Shown here: piece after piece, positions 16,522 to 25,995 of the stretch
Layout: every line of letters starts with the position of its first letter
How positions within the stretch are numbered: the first letter of the stretch is position 1
DNA from: Siminovitchia terrae
GTDB taxonomy: Bacteria > Bacillota > Bacilli > Bacillales > Bacillaceae_C
Length of the DNA stretch: 64,000 nt
Direction: 5' to 3'
NCBI RefSeq assembly: GCF_003605405.2
Contig: NZ_QYTW02000003.1
Location: forward strand, 186,001-250,000
Program-made: the position numbers and the translations under genes
Notes under the pieces: generated by a model
What the model saw: only the letters and a program-made list of their open reading frames with translations
Databases searched by the model: none
What the model was told of the DNA's origin: nothing

Positions 16522-17937
16522 TTATAAAATAAACTGGCTCAAATCTTTGTCTTTAGAAATTGCAGAAAGTTTTTGGTCCACATATTGAGCAGTAATTTCA
16601 ACCTTTTCCATCGTAACATCTGGCGCTTCGAACGACAAATCTTCAAGCAGTTTCTCCATAATTGTATGCAGACGCCTCGCTCCGATGTTATCGGTATTCT
16701 GGTTCACATCAAAAGCAATCTCTGCAAGCCTGTTAATAGCATCGTCAGAAAATTCTATTTGTATACCTTCAGTCTCCAATAATGCTGAATATTGTTTAAT
16801 CAATGCATTATCAGGTTCAGTCAATATTTTGTAAAAGTCTCCTACTGTCAGTTTTTCGAGTTCAACCCGAATCGGAAAACGACCTTGAAGTTCCGGGATC
16901 AAATCAGATGGCTTCGCCATGTGGAAGGCACCGGCAGCGACAAATAAAATGTAGTCTGTTTTGACCGGTCCATATTTGGTCACCACTGTTGAGCCCTCGA
17001 CAATCGGAAGGATGTCCCGCTGGACGCCTTCTCTTGAAACATCTGCAGATGAAGACTGGCTTTTGCTGGCGATTTTATCAATTTCATCAATAAAGATGAT
17101 CCCTGTTTGTTCCGCCCTGAAAATTGCCATCTGCGTCACTTCATCCATGTCAATCAGCTTTTGGGCCTCATCATTCGTCAGAACTTTTCGTGCCTCTTTA
17201 ACGGGAAGCTTCCTTTTTTTAAGCTTTTTAGGCATCAGGTTACTCAAAGCGTCCTGCATATTCATGCCCATCTGCTCCATGCCGGAACCTTGGAACAGAT
17301 CGAACATGGATGGCTGCTGTTCTTCAACCTCCACTTGCACAATTTCGTCTTCGAGTTCTCCATTTGCAAGCTTTTCTTCAATGATTCTTCTTTTTTCACG
17401 GATGTTCAGATCTTCCTGTTCATCTTGGGTTGATGAACTTTCAGACTGCTGGTTCCCGCCAAAGATCATTTCAAAAGGGTTTTTAAAGTTTTCGGCTTTC
17501 TTTTTTCTTGGTACAAGCAGCTCAACAAGACGGCGGTTCGCCTGTTTCTCCGCACGCCCCCTTACTTCCTGCATTTTCTCTTCTTTGACAATCCTGATCG
17601 ATGTTTCAGCTAAATCGCGGACCATTGATTCGACGTCCCGTCCTACATAACCCACTTCGGTAAATTTGGTCGCCTCTACTTTTACAAACGGAGCTCCAAC
17701 CATTTTAGCCAAACGGCGGGCAATTTCAGTCTTTCCGACACCGGTGGGGCCCATCATCAGAATGTTTTTCGGAATAATCTCATCTCTCAGTTCCTCGCCT
17801 AAAAGCCCCCTGCGATAACGATTGCGGAGTGCCACCGCGACTGACCGCTTCGCCTCATTTTGACCGATGATATATTGATTGAGCTTTTCAACAATTTGTC
17901 TAGGAGTCATAGCGGCTCCATTGTTAACGATTGTCAA
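16522..17937 (-). CDS. hslU: HslUV (ClpYQ) protease ATPase subunit HslU
   Basis: 471 residues, an AAA+ unfoldase that feeds substrates into HslV. Walker [20 protein letters not shown] lies near residue 60; Walker [14 protein letters not shown] near 275; the sensor-2 motif is in [18 protein letters not shown] near 440; the C-terminal tail ending LSQFIL docks into HslV. An inserted I domain (about 110-240) is acidic and coiled, as usual. It lies 46 bases downstream of hslV. Confidence 0.97.
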   Translation of the reverse strand: MTIVNNGAAMTPRQIVEKLNQYIIGQNEAKRSVAVALRNRYRRGLLGEELRDEIIPKNILMMGPTGVGKTEIARRLAKMVGAPFVKVEATKFTEVGYVGRDVESMVRDLAETSIRIVKEEKMQEVRGRAEKQANRRLVELLVPRKKKAENFKNPFEMIFGGNQQSESSSTQDEQEDLNIREKRRIIEEKLANGELEDEIVQVEVEEQQPSMFDLFQGSGMEQMGMNMQDALSNLMPKKLKKRKLPVKEARKVLTNDEAQKLIDMDEVTQMAIFRAEQTGIIFIDEIDKIASKSQSSSADVSREGVQRDILPIVEGSTVVTKYGPVKTDYILFVAAGAFHMAKPSDLIPELQGRFPIRVELEKLTVGDFYKILTEPDNALIKQYSALLETEGIQIEFSDDAINRLAEIAFDVNQNTDNIGARRLHTIMEKLLEDLSFEAPDVTMEKVEITAQYVDQKLSAISKDKDLSQFIL

Positions 17938-17983
17938 AATAGTCCCTCCCTCTTACAGTAACGTATTGCACGTTCGACATGTG

Positions 17984-18526
17984 TTACAATTCTTCGACAA
18001 TTATTTGTCGATTTGTGTAGACGCATATATCCGCAGCAATTTCCAATGCAGCTTTGGCCATCTCTTTTGCAGTTAGATGTTCAGCTGCATAATTTTTCAA
18101 GGCTCTGCCAGCAGCAAGTGCGTAATTGCCTCCCGATCCTATTGCCAGAATCCCGTCATCTGGTTCAATGACTTCGCCTGTACCCGAAATGAGCAGCAAA
18201 TCCGTTTCATCCATTACAATCAGCATGGCTTCAAGTTTTCTTAAAACCTTATCACTGCGCCATTCCTTTGCCAATTCAACTGCGGCTCTTGACAGGTTCC
18301 CATTGAATTCCTCCAGCTTTCCTTCAAACTTCTCAAATAATGTAAAAGCATCTGCTACCGATCCTGCAAAACCGGCCAATACTTTACCATTAAATAATTT
18401 ACGTACCTTGCGTGCAGTATGTTTCATAACTACCGCATTTCCAAATGTCACTTGCCCATCGCCGGCCATGGCGCTTTTGCCCTTATGATGAACGGCGAAT
18501 ATTGTCGTTGCATGGAACTTATCCAT
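17984..18526 (-). CDS. hslV: HslUV (ClpYQ) protease proteolytic subunit HslV
   Basis: 180 residues of the proteasome-beta-like fold. The N-terminus is [20 protein letters not shown]; the TTIFAV strand with GDGQVTFG is the catalytic core. In most Bacillus the likely nucleophile is the first Thr of ATT after removal of a short leader. B. subtilis CodW is unusual in using Ser-2; here residue 2 is Asp, so Thr-7 or Thr-8 is the more likely nucleophile. AAGGAGG lies six bases upstream of the ATG. Paired with hslU. Confidence 0.95.
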   Translation of the reverse strand: MDKFHATTIFAVHHKGKSAMAGDGQVTFGNAVVMKHTARKVRKLFNGKVLAGFAGSVADAFTLFEKFEGKLEEFNGNLSRAAVELAKEWRSDKVLRKLEAMLIVMDETDLLLISGTGEVIEPDDGILAIGSGGNYALAAGRALKNYAAEHLTAKEMAKAALEIAADICVYTNRQIIVEEL

Positions 18527-18543
18527 TGTTTACCTCCTTGCCT

Positions 18544-19431
18544 TCAAGCCCGTGGATGGCTGTTCATATATGTTTTCCTTAAATGATCTTTTGTAACATG
18601 GGTATAAACCTGCGTTGATGAAAGATGGGTATGCCCCAGCAATTCTTGGACAGTCCTCATATCCGCGCCATTGTTCAGCATGTGTGTCGCAAAGCTGTGA
18701 CGGAACATATGCGGGTGGATTTTCCCAGATAAAGACGCCTTTCTCATAACGTCATTGAGGACATGGCGAATTCCTCTTTCAGTTAATGGACCGCCTCTGG
18801 CATTTACAAACAGACTCCGGTGTCCAGAGCCTCGAACCAGCATACTTCTTGCATCATTCATATAGGAATCAAGCGCCTTAGCAGCAAAAATTCCAAAAGG
18901 GACATACCGTTCTTTTCTGCCTTTTCCCTTTACGAGAATGGTGGAAAAGTCAAAGTCTATATCATCTACCATGATATTGGCACATTCGCTTACCCTGATC
19001 CCGGTGGCATACAACAATTCTATCAGCGCAAGGTTTCGTTTTCCCAATGGAGCCGAATCATCGCAGGAATCGAATAATTGCTGCATTTCCTCTTCATAAA
19101 GAAAGCTAGGGAGCCTTACTCCTTTTTTAGGCTGTATGACCAAAATAAAAGGATTTTCATGTACAGCCTTTTCCCTTAACAAAAACTTGAAGAAACTTCG
19201 CAGGCTAGATATTTTCCTGGCAGCACTAGTCCTCGCATATTGCTGTTCATACAATGAAGATACATAGAGACGGGCGTCGAAATACTCTACTTCATCAAAC
19301 ATTTCAATGCTCTGTTCTTTCATGAATAAGCTGAAATGCTCAATATCTTTTTTATAAAATTCGACCGTGTAAGATGAATAGTTCTTTTCAACCTGCAAGT
19401 ATTCCAAAAATGAATGGATATGATCCTTCAT
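18544..19431 (-). CDS. xerC: Tyrosine recombinase XerC (CodV)
   Basis: 295 residues. N-terminal SAM-like core-binding domain (about 1-90), then the catalytic domain with the Arg in ATGIRVSE, the HxxR box in HMFRHSFATHML, and the tyrosine in LSSTQVYTHVTKDHL. It resolves chromosome dimers at dif together with a second Xer protein. It lies 17 bases before hslV, in the codV-codW-codX-codY order. Confidence 0.96.
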   Translation of the reverse strand: MKDHIHSFLEYLQVEKNYSSYTVEFYKKDIEHFSLFMKEQSIEMFDEVEYFDARLYVSSLYEQQYARTSAARKISSLRSFFKFLLREKAVHENPFILVIQPKKGVRLPSFLYEEEMQQLFDSCDDSAPLGKRNLALIELLYATGIRVSECANIMVDDIDFDFSTILVKGKGRKERYVPFGIFAAKALDSYMNDARSMLVRGSGHRSLFVNARGGPLTERGIRHVLNDVMRKASLSGKIHPHMFRHSFATHMLNNGADMRTVQELLGHTHLSSTQVYTHVTKDHLRKTYMNSHPRA

Positions 19432-19495
19432 CTCTCCACCTCGATTTTAAAGCCTTCTAAATATTATCACAATTCATTTTTTCACGCAAAGGAAA

Positions 19496-20797
19496 TTATA
19501 TATTCTGCGCTAAGTTTCGAATGGCACTTAAGGCGCGTTCAGCATATTGCTCATTCTTCAGTTTTTTATTTTTAATTCTTTGAGGCAATTCCGGAAGCAA
19601 TCCAAAATTGACATTCATTGGCTGAAAAGTTTTGGAGCTGGTTGATGTAATATAATGGGCCATACTTCCAATCATTGTTTCCTTTGGAAAAACTGTCGGC
19701 TCTTTTCCTTGTGCCAATAAGGCGGCATTTAAGCCTGCAACCAAACCGCTGGCCGCTGATTCGACATAACCTTCAACTCCAGTCATCTGCCCTGCAAAAA
19801 ACAGATCATCCCTTTCCTTAAATTGATATGTCCGATGAAGAACGGATGGCGAATTGATAAACGTATTACGGTGCATGACACCATAACGGACGATCTCGAC
19901 TTCTTCCAATCCCGGAATCAGCCTTAATACCTCTTTTTGCGGCCCCCATTTGAGATGAGTTTGAAATCCTACTATATTATAAAGCGTACCCGCGGCATCA
20001 TCCTGGCGAAGTTGGACAACGGCATAAGGCTTTTTTCCAGTTTTCGGATCTTCAAGTCCAACCGGCTTCAGAGGGCCAAAAAGCATTGTTTTTATTCCTC
20101 TTTGGGCCATTACTTCAATTGGCATACAGCCTTCAAAGAAAATTTCTTTTTCAAATTCCTTAAGCGGAACTGTTTCGGCATTAATTAATGCCTCGTAGAA
20201 CCGATTGAATTCTTCCTCGTTCATCGGACAATTGAGATAAGCCGCTTCTCCTTTGTCATAGCGTGATTTCAAATAAACTTTATCCATATTTATGCTATCT
20301 TTTTCAATAATAGGAGCTGCAGCATCATAAAAATACAAATGATCTTGCCCGGTCAACTCCTGGAGTTTTTTGGACAGGCTGTCGCTTGTCAACGGTCCTG
20401 TTGCGATAATGGTAATACCGGGAGGAAAATCAGTAATTTCCTCATGGTGGATTGTAATAAGCGGATTTTCACGGATTTTCTCCGTAACATATCCAGAAAA
20501 GTCATGTCTGTCAACAGCCAGTGCGCCGCCTGCGGGAACAGATGATTGATCCGCAGCTTTGATAATGAGTGAATCTAGAATTCTCATTTCTTCTTTCAGA
20601 ACACCAACTGCATTCGTTAGTGAATTGGCCCGCAATGAATTGGAGCAAACGAGTTCGGCAAATTTGTCAGTATGGTGGGCAGGTGTTTGCTTGACAGGCC
20701 TCATTTCATATAAATCAACCTGAATTCCTCGATTGGCAAGCTGCCAAGCAGCTTCGCTCCCTGCCAAACCTGCTCCTATAACATTTACTGATTGCAT
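19496..20797 (-). CDS. trmFO: Folate/FAD-dependent tRNA (uracil-54-C5) methyltransferase TrmFO
   Basis: About 433 residues. N-terminal dinucleotide-binding motif [16 protein letters not shown]; central [20 protein letters not shown] with the conserved Cys and [19 protein letters not shown] near the C-terminus are TrmFO signatures. It makes ribothymidine at position 54 of tRNA using methylene-THF and FADH2. Start placed at MQSVNVIG because GGAGG is eight bases upstream; the earlier TTG overlaps that site. It heads the operon with xerC-hslVU-codY. Confidence 0.96.
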   Translation of the reverse strand: MQSVNVIGAGLAGSEAAWQLANRGIQVDLYEMRPVKQTPAHHTDKFAELVCSNSLRANSLTNAVGVLKEEMRILDSLIIKAADQSSVPAGGALAVDRHDFSGYVTEKIRENPLITIHHEEITDFPPGITIIATGPLTSDSLSKKLQELTGQDHLYFYDAAAPIIEKDSINMDKVYLKSRYDKGEAAYLNCPMNEEEFNRFYEALINAETVPLKEFEKEIFFEGCMPIEVMAQRGIKTMLFGPLKPVGLEDPKTGKKPYAVVQLRQDDAAGTLYNIVGFQTHLKWGPQKEVLRLIPGLEEVEIVRYGVMHRNTFINSPSVLHRTYQFKERDDLFFAGQMTGVEGYVESAASGLVAGLNAALLAQGKEPTVFPKETMIGSMAHYITSTSSKTFQPMNVNFGLLPELPQRIKNKKLKNEQYAERALSAIRNLAQNI

Positions 20798-20901
20798 GTA
20801 TGAAACCTCCAATATATGATCAATCTTTCACAATTATTCTCTTTAATCCCTATAGCATTTTACCCTAAATGACTGGCAAATAAAAACGATGCGCATTATT
20901 C

Positions 20902-21023
20902 GAAAAGCGGAAGCGCCTTGATCGGCCTCGACAAGCACAAGACGGGTCCCGAGGAGGCAGTACTTCAGCCACCACAGGGAAGCGGATTGTGACCTCGAGA
21001 GGCCAGGCGCTGCAGCTGGACAT
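20902..21023 (+). repeat. Dispersed imperfect-palindrome repeat, type 1 copy
   Basis: Begins GAAAAGCGGAAGCGCC and ends GGCGCTGCAGCTGGACAT. The two ends can pair (AGCGCC, GGCCTCGA and CACAA on the left with TTGTG, TCGAGAGGCC and GGCGCT on the right), giving a long imperfect hairpin. Related copies occur at 23450, 23664 and 50285. The 480-base trmFO-topA gap holds this and the next repeat and no gene. Confidence 0.7.
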
Positions 21024-21025
21024 TA

Positions 21026-21230
21026 GAAAAGCGGAAGCGCTCGTTTAGCGACGTACAGACTGGACGACTCCTGACGAGATAAAGGAAAAAGAAAGGCGGA
21101 GAGTGCCTGCTTATCGGCGACAAGCATAAGACGGACGCTGAAGAAGGCGTAGTTTGCCTTCAACAGCGTTTGGCTTATGACCTCGAGCCGATGGCAATCG
21201 CAGACGGACAACACGGCGATGCCCATATGA
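21026..21230 (+). repeat. Composite dispersed repeat (type 2 head, type 1-like body)
   Basis: Opens GAAAAGCGGAAGCGCTCG, then ACGTACAGACTGGA and GACGAGATAAAGGAAA (type 2, shared in inverse orientation with 50507-50619). A type 1-like body follows with ATCGGCGACAAGCATAAGAC and GGCTTATGACCTCGAGCCGA as opposing arms and an inner stem ACGCTG/CAGCGT around GAAGGC/GCCTTC. The whole could fold into one large stem. Confidence 0.65.
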
Positions 21231-21250
21231 CGAGCAGATATATCAATAAA

Positions 21251-21275
21251 AGGTGAGTGCACAATGCACTCACCT
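21251..21275 (-). terminator. topA transcription terminator
   Basis: An 11-base perfect stem, AGGTGAGTGCA with TGCACTCACCT around a three-base loop, followed on the minus strand by TTTTATT. It begins four bases after the topA stop codon. Confidence 0.9.
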
Positions 21276-21278
21276 TCT

Positions 21279-23354
21279 CTATTTTTGAGGCTCTTCTTTA
21301 TAGTCGCAATTGACACACTGGACCTGATTTCCTTTTTTGAGCTTCTTTTCAACCAGAAGTCCATCGCATTTTGGACAAGGACGGCTAATCGGCTTATCCC
21401 AGGAGAGAAAGTCACACTCGGGATAACGGTCACATCCGTAAAAAATGCGCTTTTTCTTGCTTTTGCGCTCTATGACATTACCTTCTTTACATTTCGGACA
21501 CTTCACACCGATTTCCTTTACAATCGGCTTTGTATTTCTGCAGTCAGGGAAATTGCTGCAAGCCATAAATTTGCCAAAGCGTCCCATTTTGATCACCATA
21601 GGGTTTCCGCAGTTTTCACAGTCTTCTCCCGCGTACTCATCTTTGATTTCAACTTCTTTCATTTCAGCTTCGGCTTTTTTCAGACTCTTCTCAAAGTCTT
21701 GGTAAAAGTCATCTATAATCTTTACCCATTCGGCATGGCCCTCTTCAATTTCATCCAAGTTATTTTCCATTTTGGCTGTAAATTCCACATCGAGCACCTC
21801 AGGAAAAAATTCCACCATCAGTTCAGTAACAATCTCCCCCAGCTCCGTTGGGATAAAGCGTTTGTTATCCAACGCGACATAACCCCGTCTTTGAATTGTG
21901 TCCAGAGTAGGAGCATATGTGGAGGGTCTTCCTATTCCTAATTCTTCTAACGTTTTGACCAGTCTAGCTTCTGTATATCTTGGAGGCGGCTGCGTAAAGT
22001 GCTGTTTAGGATTCACTTTTTCAGCTTTTACCTTCTCACCTTCGGAAAAAGAAGGCAGTTTATTCTCTTTCTCTTCTGATTGATCATCGTTTCCTTCCAC
22101 GTATACCTTCATAAAGCCTGGAAATTTGATTTGGGAGCCATTCGCTCGGAATATGACTTCTCCATTCACCAGATCGACTGTCATTGTATCCATGACTGCC
22201 GGAGCCATTTGGCTTGCAACAAAACGCTCCCAAATTAACCGGTATAACCTCAACTGATCACGGCTCAAATAGGCTTTGACAGCATTCGGCTCCCTCATAG
22301 TGCTTGTCGGGCGAATGGCTTCATGCGCGTCCTGTGTGTTCGCCTGCTTTTTCTCCTTACGGGTACCAGCAGCCACATACTCTTTTCCGTATTGAGATAT
22401 GATGTAATCATTTGCTTCCTTCACAGCAATTTCTGAAACTCTCGTGGAATCCGTTCTCATATAGGTAATTAAACCAACAGTTCCTTCTTTCCCCAAATCG
22501 ATCCCTTCATATAATTGCTGAGCGAGCATCATAGTTTTTTTAGCTCTAAAATTTAGCTTTCTCGCAGCCTCCTGCTGCAGTGAAGATGTCGTAAACGGAC
22601 GGGCAGGGTTTCTTTTTCTTTCTTTTTTTACCACGGATTGAACTACAAATGAACTACCGTCTATTTGCCCGAGTACCTCTTTTACATCGTCTTCGGATCG
22701 AAGTTTCTTTTTCTTTCCATTTACCCCATAGAAAGCAGCTTGGAATTCAAGCTTTCCTTTTGTAAACACTCCTTCAATTGACCAATATTCCTCTGGAATA
22801 AAGTTTTTGATTTCATTCTCCCTGTCTATGATTAGGCGGACAGCAACAGACTGGACCCTTCCAGCGCTTAAACCTTTTTTCACTTTTTTCCAAAACAGCG
22901 GGCTGATGTTATACCCTACTAGTCTATCCAATATTCTTCTAGCCTGTTGAGCATCTACAAGATCTTTATTTATAGGACGGGGATGCTTAAAAGATTCTTT
23001 AATAGCATCTTTCGTAATTTCATTGAAAATGACACGGCAGTCGGAATTGATGTCCACATCAAGACTATGTGCCAAATGCCAGGCGATCGCTTCACCTTCC
23101 CTATCGGGGTCAGCTGCAAGATATACTTTTTTCGCTTTTTTTGCAGCAGTTCTTAATTCTTTTAAAACAGGGCCTTTTCCCCTAATTGTTATATATTTCG
23201 GTTCATAGTTATTTTCAACATCTACACCCATTTGGCTTTTCGGTAAATCCCTGACGTGCCCCATGGATGCTCTCACTTTATATTTTTTTCCTAAATATCG
23301 TTCAATGGTCTTCGCCTTTGCAGGCGATTCCACAATTACCAAGTAATCCGACAT
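21279..23354 (-). CDS. topA: DNA topoisomerase I
   Basis: 691 residues; relaxes negative supercoils. The N-terminal Toprim motif [18 protein letters not shown] is followed by acidic DPDREGEA; the active-site Tyr lies in [14 protein letters not shown] near residue 300; three C-terminal zinc-binding cysteine clusters follow (CENCGNP...CSNFPDC, CPKC...CDRYPEC, CPKC...CVNC). AGAGG-type ribosome site GGGGAGG precedes the ATG. It lies between dprA and trmFO, in standard order, but separated from both by repeat-rich gaps. Confidence 0.98.
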   Translation of the reverse strand: MSDYLVIVESPAKAKTIERYLGKKYKVRASMGHVRDLPKSQMGVDVENNYEPKYITIRGKGPVLKELRTAAKKAKKVYLAADPDREGEAIAWHLAHSLDVDINSDCRVIFNEITKDAIKESFKHPRPINKDLVDAQQARRILDRLVGYNISPLFWKKVKKGLSAGRVQSVAVRLIIDRENEIKNFIPEEYWSIEGVFTKGKLEFQAAFYGVNGKKKKLRSEDDVKEVLGQIDGSSFVVQSVVKKERKRNPARPFTTSSLQQEAARKLNFRAKKTMMLAQQLYEGIDLGKEGTVGLITYMRTDSTRVSEIAVKEANDYIISQYGKEYVAAGTRKEKKQANTQDAHEAIRPTSTMREPNAVKAYLSRDQLRLYRLIWERFVASQMAPAVMDTMTVDLVNGEVIFRANGSQIKFPGFMKVYVEGNDDQSEEKENKLPSFSEGEKVKAEKVNPKQHFTQPPPRYTEARLVKTLEELGIGRPSTYAPTLDTIQRRGYVALDNKRFIPTELGEIVTELMVEFFPEVLDVEFTAKMENNLDEIEEGHAEWVKIIDDFYQDFEKSLKKAEAEMKEVEIKDEYAGEDCENCGNPMVIKMGRFGKFMACSNFPDCRNTKPIVKEIGVKCPKCKEGNVIERKSKKKRIFYGCDRYPECDFLSWDKPISRPCPKCDGLLVEKKLKKGNQVQCVNCDYKEEPQK

Positions 23355-23396
23355 GCAGTAATCCTCCCCAGAGGTAAATTCAGTAAATCAGAATAA

Positions 23397-23425
23397 ATCT
23401 TATACGTGTATCATATGTTTGTCAA
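23397..23425 (-). promoter_or_regulatory. Candidate SigA promoter for topA
   Basis: A perfect TTGACA -35 box stands 17 bases from TAAGAT, or 15 bases from the overlapping TATAAG, about 45 bases upstream of topA on the minus strand. The -35 is strong; the exact -10 register is unclear. Confidence 0.55.
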
Positions 23426-23449
23426 TGAAATAAATAGAACATACGCTGT

Positions 23450-23551
23450 AAAGCGCGCTGCCTTAGGCGACAAGCACTAGGCGAATTGCGAGGAATCAGT
23501 ACTTCAGTCACCACAGAACAATAGCTTGTGGCCTAGAAGGGATGGCCCTGT
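23450..23551 (+). repeat. Degenerate type 1 dispersed repeat
   Basis: Contains CCTTAGGCGACAAGCACTAG and CAGTACTTCAGTCACCACAG, matching the layout of the 20902 copy, then AGCTTGTGGCCTAGAAGG as the returning arm. It belongs to the 730-base topA-dprA gap, which has no credible gene. Confidence 0.55.
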
Positions 23552-23663
23552 ATATATTCACGTTCTTTTTTATTAAGACCGCCTGTTCCAAGCTTCTGTT
23601 GATGAATCTATCCCACTTTCCACAAAATTGCAAGTTTTTTTGATTTTAACTTATAAGAAAATC

Positions 23664-24024
23664 GAAAGGGCGCTTCCTTAGGCGACAAGCACTAGGCAAA
23701 TTTTGATGAGGGAGTTCCTCAGCCACCACAGCAAAGCTGCTCATTTTAATTACATCGTGAAAAGCTTCCTTGAGTATGCTTCATGCAGCTTTGCGACGAG
23801 GGAAACATATGCTTCCTTGATTAAGCTGTGCCACAGGAGCACATTCTTCCTGAATAAACTTCCGTGTGACTTGTGGCCTCGAGCAAATGGCGCCTTGCCT
23901 CCTCAAGCCGCCACATCCTGTGGCTTCGGTGGCACTAGTACTTCCTGTACGTCGGCAGGCTCAGGGCGCGACGTCCTGTCGCTTCGCTTGCACTAGTACT
24001 TCCTGTACGTCGTAGCTAGACATA
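23664..24024 (+). repeat. Expanded type 1 repeat with internal direct duplication
   Basis: Opens GGGCGCTTCCTTAGGCGACA and ends TAGCTAGACAT, so its borders match the type 1 family, but the interior is enlarged to about 360 bases. Within it a 23-base sequence starting GCACTAGTACTTCC recurs exactly at 23932 and 23990, part of a roughly 46-base imperfect tandem unit. Confidence 0.6.
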
Positions 24025-24087
24025 TAAAAACTTCATTCGATCAAAATTTTTCATCTAATTTTTTACTTTCTTATTCTATGAAAAAAC

Positions 24088-24978
24088 TCATTCGATATAC
24101 AATTCTTCCAATATATCATATCCGGAAGTAACCAGCTTTGCCCCTTGCTGTATCAAGTGGTTTGCCCCTTCTGACAGGGGTTCACCTATTGGCCCCGGAA
24201 CTGCAAAGACTTCCCTGCCCTCTTCCAAAGCAAAATCCGCAGTGATCAGTGATCCACTTCTTGATTTCGCCTGAACGATGACTGTACCCTTGGACAATCC
24301 ACTAATGATGCGGTTTCTTTGGGGAAAATGCCACTTTTGAGGGCGCCAGATTGGTGGATATTCGGAAATGATTAAATGTTCTTCCTTCATTTGTTCAGCG
24401 AGCCGCATGTTCTCCGGCGGGTATAAATGAAAGAATCCCCCGCCCAGTACAGCAATCGTTTTTCCGCCAAGCCGGATGGTCTGTTGATGGGCTAAAGTGT
24501 CAGTCCCTTTGGCCAGTCCGCTGACAATGACAAATCCACTTTCAAGAAGAGGAGCAAGAAGCATGGCAATCGCTTTTTTTGCATAATTATCAGCCATTCT
24601 GGCTCCTACAACAGCGATTAATTGCCTTTTTAGCAGAATGTTTTTTCCCATGGTAAAAAGGACAAGCGGCGGATCATGAATCTCTCTGAGTATTTTAGGG
24701 TATTCCTCATCCTTAAAAGTAATGATTGAGATTCCGTTAGTGTGATATTTTTCAAGTATTCTTTGGATATCGATTCTTTGAAAGTCATGGAAGAATTTCT
24801 TATAGAGGGAGTGATTCAACTGAAAAATTTGTTGAAGTTTAGAGGATGAAAAAGAGTAAAGGTTTGATAGAGTGGGGTCATGTTTAAGAAGATTTCTAAT
24901 TGCTGCGTTCCCCAATTGCGGGCAATGGATCAAATGGAGCAGCTTTTCTGTAAAAATATGGATCACTTCCTTGTTCAT
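24088..24978 (-). CDS. dprA: DNA processing protein DprA (Smf)
   Basis: 296 residues with the Rossmann-like DprA core: VAVVGAR-type segment LIAVVGARMADNYAKKAI near 125, FVIVSGLAKGTDTLAHQQ near 155, and RNRIISGLSKGTVIVQAKSR near 220. DprA loads RecA on incoming single-stranded DNA in transformation. No C-terminal winged-helix domain is evident, as in B. subtilis. No ribosome site precedes the ATG: the sucD terminator ends only nine bases before it, so expression may be weak or the start may differ. Confidence 0.93.
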   Translation of the reverse strand: MNKEVIHIFTEKLLHLIHCPQLGNAAIRNLLKHDPTLSNLYSFSSSKLQQIFQLNHSLYKKFFHDFQRIDIQRILEKYHTNGISIITFKDEEYPKILREIHDPPLVLFTMGKNILLKRQLIAVVGARMADNYAKKAIAMLLAPLLESGFVIVSGLAKGTDTLAHQQTIRLGGKTIAVLGGGFFHLYPPENMRLAEQMKEEHLIISEYPPIWRPQKWHFPQRNRIISGLSKGTVIVQAKSRSGSLITADFALEEGREVFAVPGPIGEPLSEGANHLIQQGAKLVTSGYDILEELYIE

Positions 24979-24987
24979 TTTTTAAAA

Positions 24988-25014
24988 GGAAGCCTCTCTG
25001 ATTTAGAGGCTTCC
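24988..25014 (-). terminator. sucCD transcription terminator
   Basis: A ten-base perfect stem, GGAAGCCTCT with AGAGGCTTCC around a seven-base loop, followed on the minus strand by TTTTAAAAA. It starts nine bases after the sucD stop and abuts the dprA start. Confidence 0.88.
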
Positions 25015-25023
25015 CATTATAAA

Positions 25024-25926
25024 TTAATGTGTCTTACATTTTTCATAGAGTCCTCTATCCTTCAAGACTCCAATCAATGTTTCACCAATAACGGCAGGAG
25101 TATCAGCAACTTTGATTCCGCATTCGTTCATGACACGGATTTTTTCATCTGCTGTTCCTTTTCCGCCTGAAATGATGGCACCAGCATGTCCCATACGCTT
25201 TCCAGGAGGTGCAGTACGTCCGCCGATGAACCCAACAACCGGCTTAGTCATATTCGCTTTTACCCACTGAGCAGCTTCCTCTTCTGCTGTGCCCCCAATC
25301 TCACCAATCATGATAACAGCTTCTGTTTCTGGATCCTCATTAAAAGCTTTCAACACATCGATGAAATTAGTGCCATTTACAGGGTCGCCGCCGATTCCAA
25401 CCGCAGTAGTCTGTCCAACCCCTGCTTCAGAGAGCTGGTGTACCGCTTCATAGGTCAATGTTCCTGAACGGGAGACAACTCCGACATGTCCTTTTTTGTG
25501 TATGTAACCAGGCATGATTCCGATCTTACACTCCTCAGGAGTAATGACTCCAGGACAGTTAGGGCCAACGAGTCTTGTTTTCTTGCCTTCCATATAGCGG
25601 ACAACCTTCACCATATCCAAAACAGGAATATGTTCAGTGATACAAATAGCAAGATCCAGCTCCGCATCGACCGCTTCCATGATAGCATCAGCGGCAAATG
25701 GCGCTGGTACATAAATGACTGAAGCGTTTGCTCCCGTTTCCTTTACAGCTTCTTCCACTGTATCGAAAACCGGAACTCCTGCAACCTCTTGTCCACCTTT
25801 TCCTGGTGTCACGCCGCCGACAATTTTTGTACCGTATTCAATCATCTGTTCTGTATGAAAAAGGGCTGTTGAGCCTGTAATTCCCTGTACAATTACTTTT
25901 GTGTCTTTATTGACAAAAACACTCAT
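25024..25926 (-). CDS. sucD: Succinyl-CoA ligase alpha subunit
   Basis: 300 residues. CoA-binding N-terminal domain with [17 protein letters not shown] and [10 protein letters not shown]; the phosphorylated active-site His lies in [20 protein letters not shown] near residue 245. With SucC it converts succinyl-CoA to succinate with nucleotide phosphorylation in the TCA cycle. It follows sucC by 69 bases and ends at a strong terminator, so sucCD form an operon. Confidence 0.98.
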   Translation of the reverse strand: MSVFVNKDTKVIVQGITGSTALFHTEQMIEYGTKIVGGVTPGKGGQEVAGVPVFDTVEEAVKETGANASVIYVPAPFAADAIMEAVDAELDLAICITEHIPVLDMVKVVRYMEGKKTRLVGPNCPGVITPEECKIGIMPGYIHKKGHVGVVSRSGTLTYEAVHQLSEAGVGQTTAVGIGGDPVNGTNFIDVLKAFNEDPETEAVIMIGEIGGTAEEEAAQWVKANMTKPVVGFIGGRTAPPGKRMGHAGAIISGGKGTADEKIRVMNECGIKVADTPAVIGETLIGVLKDRGLYEKCKTH

Positions 25927-25995
25927 GATTTTCCCTGCCTTTCAAATGATCTTTGATTAAACGACATTGATTCCAAAGCATATAGCCCAATCTAC

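Noticed and set aside
16961-17650. A 229-codon open frame on the plus strand
   Set aside because: Fully antisense to hslU; Ser/Cys-rich composition is the mirror of an acidic, Lys/Glu-rich gene.
20813-20900. Possible trmFO promoter (TTGCCA region)
   Set aside because: The -10 candidates at correct spacing are poor, so I did not annotate it.
21264-21941. A 225-codon plus-strand frame crossing the topA terminator
   Set aside because: Antisense to the topA zinc-finger end; no ribosome site or recognisable motif.
23703-23996. A 97-codon plus-strand frame beside dprA
   Set aside because: It runs through the dispersed repeat and its duplicated unit; composition and lack of a ribosome site argue against a gene.
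23664-24024. Possible CRISPR array
   Set aside because: Only two copies of a 23-base repeat, no regular spacers, and no cas genes nearby.
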